This document shows, one piece after another, positions 56,374 through 64,000 of a stretch of 64,000 bases of DNA. A model generated the notes under the pieces. The model was not told the DNA's origin and did no database searches. It worked only from the letters and a program-made list of their open reading frames with translations. The position numbers and the translations under genes were made by a program. This DNA comes from Gonocerus acuteangulatus (taxonomy: Eukaryota; Arthropoda; Insecta; Hemiptera; Coreidae): contig OX328123.1 of assembly GCA_946811695.1 (NCBI GenBank), forward strand, positions 146,492,337 to 146,556,336, in the 5' to 3' direction. Position 1 is the stretch's first letter. Each line of letters starts with the position of its first letter.

Positions 56374-56653
56374 CCGTATTGCTAATACAAAAATAACCAA
56401 ATACGTTAACTGTTAAAAATATTATAATTGAGAACGTATGTTTTTATTTAAAAAAGAATTTGCGTTAAGGAAGTGAAAAAGACCCGAAAAGTGGAATTTT
56501 TTCAGGATTTTTTTTTTTTAATTTTTCTCTCCGTAAGAACCATCCTCGCGCTTACCAACACATTTAGCGATTCATTTTTATATAATAGATTTGGCACATA
56601 CAGTAACAACAACATTAAAGGAAGCATAAATCTCACCAGAAATGAAAAGGTAG

Positions 56654-56839
56654 CTTCGTGATGACAGAGTGTTTTGGGCCCGAGTTGGGAAACTAGTTAA
56701 CATCCTTGATCCAATTGTTGAACTTATCACTGCTATTCATTTAAATGCCCCTTTGATCCACAGAGTTCATAAGAAATTTCAGAATCTACAGAAAACCCTT
56801 CCAGAAGAAATCGCAGAATCTTCTCTTCAAAAAAACTGA
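56654..56839 (+). pseudogene. hAT transposase fragment
   Basis: Frame 2: LRDDRVFWARVGKLVNILDP IVELITAIHLNAPLIHRVHK KFQNLQ.. ending in a stop at 56837-56839. The FW.RV..LV.IL.PIV..IT......P.IH+V...F block is typical of the region before the C-terminal dimerisation domain in hAT (zinc-finger) transposases. About 60 residues of several hundred survive. It lies just outside the 5' end of HelB copy D. Confidence 0.65.
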
Positions 56840-57048
56840 GGGAAAACTTGTGCTAACTAAATTGGATAAATGCGTTTAGTTTGGCGTTGGAAAAATACAT
56901 CTTTCTCCAGACTTTTCGAGCCCTTCATCTCAAGGTCGCAATATGAAGCCTGATGAATGAAACTGATACCATTGGTTTTGTGTGTGTGTTAGGTAGAAGC
57001 ATGGGATTGAAATCAGTTGATTTTACGGAAAGACACAGTTGACTATAG

Positions 57049-57262
57049 CACTAGCGTATATAGAAAAACATTTCGGGCGGTTGGGGCTGGAAGCACATAG
57101 TCATTTGGGAAGTAGGAAAAAGTTTAAGTATTTTTCTGTAAAATGGTGAGTTTAAGGTCCTCTAGACTCCTAGTAGACCAGGTTAAATTTAGAAGACATT
57201 TTTCGTTGTTATGAGTTTTTTTTTACGTGAAATGTCCTCACCAAAACAAAATTTCGGAAACA
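57049..57262 (-). mobile_element. G-MITE copy 6, CACTA subfamily, one end lost
   Basis: Left end CACTAGCGTATATAGAAAAA with flank gactatag (57041-57048). The interior (AGACCAGGTTAAATTTAGAA, TTTTCGTTGTTATGAG) matches copy 5. The right end and second flank are missing. Confidence 0.75.
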
Positions 57263-57444
57263 AAATTGAAGGAAGGTTTGAGTAAAGCGCTTATCCTAGC
57301 TTAAGATGGCGGCAATTTATCTAGGACCGGGAAGAGAATATATTACTATATATTCATGCCCCTTACTATGTTAATTTGCCCCTTTTTGCCTTTTTGGTAG
57401 TTATTGTGATTTATGTTAAATGTTTCGCATAATATTTGCGAGAA

Positions 57445-58310
57445 AAAAGTGTTGAAAGCATGTATAAAAATTTACAAGCAACAAATATGCACTTTGGTGA
57501 AATAAAAATACCAAATGGGCAAGTTCCTATCTTCACCATGTTGGACGGAAAGGTAGCCCAAGCTGTAGTAGGGACTACATAATCAAGTAACTACTTCGAT
57601 TGTAAAGCTCGTCCGTCAGAAATGGATGACCTAACAAAACATCAGTTGAAGCAATCAAATGGAGAAGGCCTTCTACTAGGTTCATCGCTTCTGCACGTAC
57701 CTATAAAATTTATGGAATTAATCCTTCTTCTCGCCTACAATTTGAATTTCAAAAAATGCAGATCCACAATGACGACACTTCAGGAAGAATTCATCAAAAA
57801 ACTTCCGTGTCGATTAATTAAGGCAGGAATGTGGTTCTTCAAATACAGGAAACAGCTCCAGAAGGTTTTTTGCTGATCCATCTTTGACATTAGAAATAAC
57901 AAAAATCGATGAGAATTTGATTCGTAAATTTTCAGTCACTCTTGAGGTTATAAACAGTTATCCATTTGACCCATTCAAATTTGGGTTGTACGCGCAAGAG
58001 GCTGCAGAATTGGCTATTCAACTGTACCCGTGGTGCTACATGCCCACAACACAAGGTTTTAATCCATGGTGCCGAAATAATAGCAACAGCAGATCTTCCG
58101 GTCAGACAGCTTTCTGAAGAAGACCAGGAGAGCAGAAATAAATATTACACAATCTTCAGGCTGAACCACGCTAAAATAATTTTCGGTTTTCGACTGAATC
58201 CACAGCATTTTAGATCTGATCCACATATATCTAGTATGCGACCTGAACTGAAAAAAAAACAAACATATTTCACGGTAAGCGCAGAAGCATTAGAATTCTT
58301 GATTCAATAA
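57445..58310 (+). pseudogene. Transib (RAG1-like) transposase relic
   Basis: Decayed in three pieces. Frame 1 (57445-57876, one stop at 57580): PIFTMLDGKVAQAVVGTT, then a Cys-containing stretch (FDCKARPSEMDDL) and MELILLLAYNLNFKKCRST. Frame 2 (57884-58050): ITKIDENLIRKFSVTLEVIN and AAELAIQLYPWCYMPTT. Frame 3 (about 58045-58310): HKVLIHGAEIIATADLPVRQ LSEEDQESRNKYYTIFRLNH AK, then DPHISSMRPELKKKQ. The (S)EE..E(S/A)RNK.Y..FR.N(H) block corresponds to the RAG1 segment holding the third catalytic acid, and the LYPW.YMP..HKVLIHG block precedes it as in Transib. I am confident it is one transposon-type protein; Transib is from remembered family patterns and is a strong inference. Confidence 0.72.
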
Positions 58311-58647
58311 ACTCATGTATCCTCATTATTATTACTTTTTGATCGTTCGGTTCTACGTATTACAATATTTTTATATTTTATTTTATTTGTATTTTGTTCA
58401 TGAAATAGCTCAATTCATTTTTTGAGGGGAGACTCTCGAAAAGGACACAAACAACAATCAATCTAGCGGGATTTGAACCAGATTTTTTTGGGGCCTCCAA
58501 ATTCTAAATACAGAGATAAACTGCTGAACATATGTTTTCCAATGTATTTTGTTATTCTGAATCGAATGAGGCCAACGATAGTTCGATGGGACCAGACCTT
58601 CAAAAGATACTGATTTTTTCAGGTTTTTGGCCACTTGGCCCCACTGG
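58311..58647. other. Probable 3' flank and right terminus of the Transib relic
   Basis: 58530-58590 on minus (CTCATTCGATTCAGAATAAC AAAATACATTGG) resembles 59470-59500 of the following element. GGTTTTTGGCCACTTGGCCC CACTGG at about 58622-58647 resembles that element's right end. This suggests an older Transib copy whose right end lies here. Confidence 0.5.
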
Positions 58648-58652
58648 CGTCG

Positions 58653-59582
58653 CACAGTGGTGCCGAGAGGGAAAAACTTCCAAAACCCAAGGTGTTCAAT
58701 CGCGATTCAACTAACATTTTTTTGTACCTGATACTGTAGAATACTGCTATAATATTGCTTTTCCATTTTATTATTTTATTAATCATTTTGTTGACGGTTT
58801 TCTCACTGAGTAAAAATCTCACAGTTTTTAGTGAAAAGTAAAACAATATTTTATGCCACTTATTTTATTCCTGAAAATTTGATATTACCCAGGAAGTCTC
58901 ATAAGTAGGTATACATAGCTTTTAAACGAATTTTCTTTTTCGCCAAAATGTTTATTTGGTGTAGAAAAAAAAAGAAGCGGTAGTTAGCTATGCTCTCCGC
59001 ATAGTGTTACCTAAAATTAGGTACATGTTTTGAAGTTGCTTTCATATAAATTTCATCGCCGTACTCGGCCGTATGTGTGCACAGCCGAATAAAATAAAGC
59101 GATGCGATTATTTTACGAAAAATGAGTTTACCATTACTATTTTCTGCAGAGAGTTGTTGAACACTTTGTGATAGCAAGTAAGTGAACTTTTACAGTGAGA
59201 TCTACCTAATATCTCTTGTAAAAATGTCAAAATTTATTCGTTATGAGCGAACTTTTAATAAAGGTAAATACGTCGAGACCAATTAACTGTATTACATTGT
59301 TTGTTAATTTATTCAACCCAGCATTCAAGAATACATTTGGAAGGATACATATCTCTACCAATAGAGTAAAATGTGACTTTTTAAATCGTATACTTGCTGT
59401 TTTTCACGGTTTTCGTGCTACATATAAAACCCGTTTATCTTCAGAAATAATGATTCTCTCGAATTGGCAGTGGTCTCATTCGATTCAGCACTACAAAATA
59501 CCTTGAAAACGATACCAAAATCAGAATGATTCTAGTACCTACAGGGTTTTTCCCCCAAAATCGGGCGTTTGGCACCACTGTG
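58653..59582. mobile_element. Non-autonomous Transib element (930 bp), TSD CGTCG
   Basis: Ends CACAGTGGTGCC and GGCACCACTGTG. Perfect 5-bp duplication CGTCG at 58648-58652 and 59583-59587. The first seven bases, CACAGTG, equal the consensus heptamer of V(D)J recombination signals, as Transib termini do. A GC-rich 5-bp duplication is the Transib/RAG signature. No transposase inside. Confidence 0.88.
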
Positions 59583-59587
59583 CGTCG

Positions 59588-61335
59588 TTCCGAGAATATT
59601 TATGTTGTTCGGTTCCCCCTTAGTAATTATTTTTGTTATGCACTATATGTGTAATTAGGCAGAAAATGTACTGTTGTTCTTATTAATTATTACAATTGTT
59701 TTGATTGTAGATTAGTTTTTTGATAGACTGACATAATAAACATCTCTAGATATATATAAGCTTATTTGCTCCCTGTAAAGGTTTCCTTATTGAAAACAGG
59801 GGTTTTGGTTTCTCCTCATTTCCCCCTTGGAAGGACAAACCTATTAACTACCATGGGAATTTCCCTTCCAAATGAATGCACTGTAATTATGAACTGTCTG
59901 TGTAAAGTATTTAGGTAGAAAACATATACTTTCTTATATATATATTTTGTTTGTTTCTCTCAAATGTAATTATATCCGGCTTCCCGTAAAGTAATAAAGT
60001 TACAATAAAAACGGTCAGGGTAATTGTTATTGTACATTCTAAAGGAATCCCTAAAGGGGTCTCACTGAGTAAATACCTTTGAAAGAGACATTCAAAAAAT
60101 CATCGATCCAATCTCACAAAGAGATTACATACGGTGATAAACCACTAATTGAACTGTACAATATCCATACGGAAGGAGAAGATATTTGAGGGCCTCACAA
60201 GTCAGGGGGTCTAAGTGACATTTTCGTAACAAAATGAGTTAGACACAGGAATGGGTTGTGAATACCGTTATCTTTTGGGTGGTAAAAAGATACAAGTGAT
60301 TTTCTTGACAATTGCTCCACCCTAAATTGTTTTCTCTTGAGTATTGTCACTTTTGTAACATCTATTATTGTGGCGATTATCCAATTTATTTGTATATTAA
60401 TCGTAAACTGAATGAAGTACCTATTATGTATTATCGATAATAAACAACCAAGGACCTGGGGATTCGACTAGTATGATCCCAACTGTAAAAATCTAGTTTT
60501 TGCTATTAACACTTACATATATTCAACTTTGAATCCATTTTCCTCAAAACATTGCGTTTGTTACTTAGGCCTCTTTACTTCTGGGGTCCTCATTTTGGGT
60601 GGATTGTAACAAAAACCTCCGTGAATAAAATGTACTGTGAGCACATCGCTCAAAGAATCCGCGCAGTGATATCTTCCCGTTTTGTACATTGTACCCACAA
60701 AAAAAACTTTCTGTAGTACATCGAATTTATTACCGCTAATAATGGTTCGCCTTAAATCAAATCAAAATATTGAGGAGACACTAAATTATGAATGCTTGAG
60801 TAATTTGTAACGACAAAGTAGGAGAAAACTAGATAGCGGATGTGGAATAGGAAAGGATATAAAACACACAGCCTCGCAAAAAATGTCCAGACGGCTCAGT
60901 CTACTGCAGCCGTTAATTGAAATTAACTGCTACCTCAAAGGGTAATATAAAATTGTTGGATCTTTGAGAAAACAACAAACAACGTGTGTTATTTCTGTTC
61001 CTTGAAGAATTTATTTCTTGATCAGAGTGTACACATTTTCAATTAATTTTTTTAACAAGCAAGTTAGTTAGATCGATTAAATTTTAAATGTTTTTTTTTT
61101 TTTTTAAATTTCTTTATTTACACGTCAACGACATATACATCAGCTAGTACATTATACTGCATACCTCCTCAAAAATGTTTTGCAAACCCCGTGACAATAA
61201 ACTAGCATGCACTTGACAATGATTTGGCTATCTGGACACAAGAATATCTTTGGTAACTTAGACAGAGAATATAAGAAAAATGTGAATTACATTCTAAAAA
61301 TTCACAAACTTACTGTCAACCATATAACAAAAAAG
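59588..61335. other. Unassigned stretch
   Basis: No domain or strong repeat seen. A poly-T of 16 at about 61091-61106 could be the reversed tail of an old retroposon. Confidence 0.4.
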
Positions 61336-62375
61336 TCCGTCACGCAGGAGCTGCATAACTAAGCACTTTCCTCAGAATTTGGGTAGTGTAGACTGCTTTC
61401 CAGAACAATTTGCTTAAAATATCCTACATAAATAAAATAAAAACGTGAATAGTTCTCATTTTGTAATGAGTAACTGATCAATTATTAATTTGCATCCAGA
61501 GTTATGTTTACACATGGTATCTACTACACTACGTAATAAATACAAAAATCCTCATATTATCGTATTTTGATCTAACGCAGGAACAGGATACAGTCACTCT
61601 AGTGGTAGAAAGCGCTCCTTGCGGCGGCTTTGTGAGCCTACGTCTGCCGGCTTTTCTATTGAAATATATTACAAATTAAACCCCCGCTTTCCGATTGACC
61701 GATTCAGCTCATTTTTACAACACTTCTTTCTCATGAGTTACCCACGACGTATACAGCGTTTCGTTACAATACAGCAGAAATTACGACCGGTATGAGTATA
61801 TTAGGAATTTGGGTCCGGAGTAAACCCCCCTTTGAACCGATTTAGTTTCTTTTTACACCAAATATTTACCTGTTGATTACCACTACGAATACCGAGTTTC
61901 GTCGAAATATACCAAAAATCACGGCTGGTAGTAGCGAATTGGTATTGTGGGTCCGGAGTAAACCCCGCCCTCCTAATGAACCGATTTCGTTTATTTTTAC
62001 AACACATATTTACCTGTGGATTAACACTACGAATACCGAGTTTCGTCGAAATATACCAAAAATCACGACTGGTAGTGGCGAATTGGTATTGTGGGTCTGG
62101 AGTAAACCCCCCCCCCCTTCTAATGAACCGATTTAGTTCATTTTTATATCTCACTTTTCTCTCTATATTAACACTACGAATACCAAGTTTCGTTGAAATA
62201 TAACAAATATTACGGCTGACATAGTCAAATAAGTGTTTTGGGTTCGGGGTAAACCCCCCCTTCCGGTGGACGGACTTTGGTGGTTAACGAACTCGTTCAA
62301 TCGTTTGCTAATTGAATGCTATATACGTAGTTTCGTGACGAAAAAACAAAACCTCTGGCCGCTATCGTGTTAACA

Positions 62376-62444
<69 letters not shown>

Positions 62445-62567
62445 TTTAACGGGGGTCATTTTCGGTGTCTACTAGGTAGGATCGATAAAGATTTGAAGAA
62501 ATTTTTCAAAAATTCCGTCATGAGTCCAACCTCAATAGCTACTTTCCTTCGGAGGAAAGTGCTAAAA
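61336..62567 (+). mobile_element. H element (copy H6), 1232 bp
   Basis: Starts TCCGTCACGCAGGAGCTGCA; C-runs at about 61680, 61828, 61963, 62106 and 62252 mark four to five tandem units of about 143 bp; then GGTGGACGGACTTTGGTGGT TAACGAACTCG, (AT)n 62381-62437, ATTTTAACGGGGGTCATTTT, and the 3' hairpin ACTTTCCT-TCGG-AGGAAAGT with GCTAAAA (CTAAAA 62562-62567). Mirror image of H2 at 8370-9435. Confidence 0.83.
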
Positions 62568-62765
62568 GTGGCATACACTGCCTACAACAAAGTACGAATT
62601 AAAGAGAAGACCGTCAATGCCTGGCCATGGAGTAATCCAATGAGAAGAAAGAATGAAGTCATGATTACGAGGCTAAGAATTGGCCATTCACTGCTTACTC
62701 ATTGGAATTTAATGCCTAGACGGGAATAGGCAGTATGCAGAATTTGTAACATGCAAATGTACACG
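62568..62765 (+). pseudogene. LINE6 ORF2 C-terminal fragment
   Basis: NEVMITRLRIGHSLLTHWNL MPRRE, a stop, then AVCRICNMQM: the RLRIGHS/T domain and first Cys pair of the LINE2/3/4 subfamily. It starts directly at the 3' end of H6, so H6 probably inserted into this LINE. Confidence 0.75.
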
Positions 62766-63140
62766 GGCAAGTACAAGATATACGAAAGTACTCTATTTAC
62801 TAAGGACAAAAACGGCTTAACAAGTTTTTAGGGACAAGTAAGTTACTCCTTGGACTGTACTGAACGCATTTGTCCTTTACGTGACAACGAGTTCTTTTCA
62901 TTGAGCCAGCTCAACGATAGTCACAGCAACGGGCGGACCGTACTGAACCCACTTGTGTAATGTTCAAAGCTCGTGCCAACTAAGAAATACTGACTGAAGG
63001 TAGCCCTCACCTGGGCAAGATATTACAAAAATTACAGAGTAAAAACATATACAACAAATAATAAAACTTAAACAAACCGAACTTTTGAATACATGTATGG
63101 GACAGGTGTTGGGAGCTGGTTGGTGAAGGTTCATCATTAT
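62766..63140. other. Unassigned stretch
   Basis: Nothing recognised. Confidence 0.4.
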
Positions 63141-63146
63141 TTAGGG

Positions 63147-63350
63147 AAATGAGTAGTCCAACCTTCACTGGTTAGAAAAGTATATTTTCAAAGCGCTTTC
63201 TTGATCACATCTCATCATGAGTGCCTATAGATTGTGTCTGTGTACACGTGTGGCTCTTGAAGGAGTCTGCAGATTGGCAGTCTACTGCCTTCATCTCGAA
63301 AGCGCTCTGAAAATATAATTTTCTAACCAGTGAAGGTTGGCCTATTAATT
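63147..63350. repeat. Inverted repeat, arms about 45 bp
   Basis: CCAACCTTCACTGGTTAGAA AAGTATATTTTCAAAGCGCT TTC (about 63158-63200) pairs with GAAAGCGCTCTGAAAATATA.. TTCTAACCAGTGAAGGTTGG (63298-63340). The loop is about 100 bp. It lies just downstream of the copia relic. Confidence 0.85.
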
Positions 63351-63377
63351 TCCTTACATGACATGTACTATGTATTG

Positions 63378-64000
63378 TTATTGAGAACTGCAAATATAAT
63401 ATCCTGTAAATATTGATTGAGCCAATTTGTGAAAAAACACATCATTGTAAACTTGCAATTGTTGGACTGAATAACAACATATGATTATAAAACATTTGTC
63501 TTGAGTTTGGTAATACTGGGGAGGTAGACTGTCAAGATCCCAAGTCTCATCTTCTGCAAGGCAATCAAACTCATTTCCCATTGCCTGCTTCCGAACTTTA
63601 CTCTCACCTGTCACAGTGAGCCCCCGACGCATCATGACTGATTTCACATGTTGCTTGTTCTGATGGCAAAGACATTGATGCCACAGCTGCTTGGATCCAG
63701 TCGTCGATGGTAACGGTGCCTCTCCAGCCTTCTGTAGAGCATGGAATTTCATGTCAAGGACGTACAACCCATTTGACATTTTTCTCCCAGTCAAGCATGT
63801 CTTACTTTCTTTGGTTAGCTTACAAACATCTTTGCTTGCAAAAAATTCATATCCCCGTTCCAAAGAGCGGTCCAAAGAAAATAAATTCCGACTCACATCA
63901 GGCGTACTTCAGATGATTAGTGGTCACCTTCGCACCAATCTTCATATTAACCAGTATGTCCCCTTTTCCATAAGCCTTTATGAACTTGTGATTCCCAACC
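63378..64000 (-). pseudogene. Ty1/copia retrotransposon polyprotein relic, runs off window
   Basis: Minus strand. Beyond 63896 a frame toward the window end gives a protease-like tail; a one-base shift near 63897 separates it from the 172-codon open part. That part starts SRNLFSLDRSLERGYEF, includes NGLYVLDMK and LWHQCLCHQNKQHVKSVM, the gag-pre-integrase domain. It then jumps at about residue 100 to AMGNEFDCLAEDETWDLDSL P, the first block of a copia reverse transcriptase. The integrase core that should lie between is absent. What remains is therefore an internally deleted, frameshifted copy. Confidence 0.82.

Larger units (their letters stand above)
45274..56589 (-). mobile_element. Helitron HelB copy D, expanded to 11.3 kb by nested insertions
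   Basis: Minus strand: TCTATTATATAAAAATGAAT at 56589, preceded by A; the 3' end CTAG at 45277-45274, followed by T. Fragments that align in order with copy A: 45274-45383, 48523-48586, 51179-51565, 54794-55065 and the 5' end at 56395-56589. Between them sit an H element (45384-48522), Harb-1 (48587-51178), Harb-2 (51566-54793), a tandem array (about 55100-55905) and a family-2 SINE (56160-56373). The core encodes an N-terminal Arg/Glu-rich peptide fused directly to the helicase C-terminus, so it was already non-autonomous before it was invaded. Confidence 0.88.

Noticed and set aside
61801..62154. 117-codon protein with internal repeats on minus
   Set aside because: It is the 143-bp tandem unit of H6 read in frame; the same DNA is also open on plus.

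Overview
The window is eukaryotic, AT-rich, intergenic-looking DNA made almost entirely of mobile-element relics and tandem repeats. I find no host gene, exon series, functional tRNA or rRNA gene. The element mix (Helitrons, PIF/Harbinger, hAT, Tc1/mariner-IS630, piggyBac, Transib, Ty1/copia, RNase H-bearing non-LTR retrotransposons, tRNA-derived SINEs) points to an arthropod. An insect is most likely, perhaps a hemipteran, but the order is only a guess.

Layout. 1-3.1 kb: a nearly complete RT-RNase H reading frame of a non-LTR retrotransposon (LINE1), followed by a 38-bp minisatellite. 4.4-17.8 kb: tRNA-derived SINEs, short TIR elements (a G-rich hAT-like MITE family with 8-bp target duplications, a Harbinger-type element with TAA duplications, a TA-flanked MITE) and a Helitron-like 'H' family carrying (AT)n tracts and ending in a hairpin plus CTAAAA. 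18-19 kb: a decayed DDE transposase. 20-24 kb: a retroposed 3' end, a foldback, a textbook short Helitron and 42- and 50-bp tandem arrays. 24-36 kb: H elements, a long (CA)n, three LINE C-terminal remnants (one interrupted by a Tc1 relic) and a hAT element. 37-44 kb: a piggyBac fragment, a 5S-like fragment, a long palindrome and a LINE endonuclease fragment.

44.0-56.6 kb is the most informative part. A short Helitron (44052-45009) serves as an in-window reference for a second copy (45274-56589). That second copy has been expanded by an H element (itself carrying a MITE), two Harbinger elements with TTA duplications (one holding a foldback), a 9-copy tandem array and a SINE. Comparing the two copies gives empty sites for both Harbinger insertions and approximately locates the H insertion. 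56.6-59.6 kb: a hAT transposase fragment, a RAG1/Transib-like transposase relic and, next to it, a non-autonomous element with CACAGTG ends and a perfect 5-bp CGTCG duplication. 61.3-64 kb: an H element inverted relative to the one at 8.4-9.4 kb, another LINE C-terminal fragment and a copia relic running off the window.

Nothing here works as a pathway. The genes are parasites at various stages of decay, and the value of the window is as a stratified record of insertions with several precise junctions. All family assignments rest on motifs, termini and target duplications read by eye.
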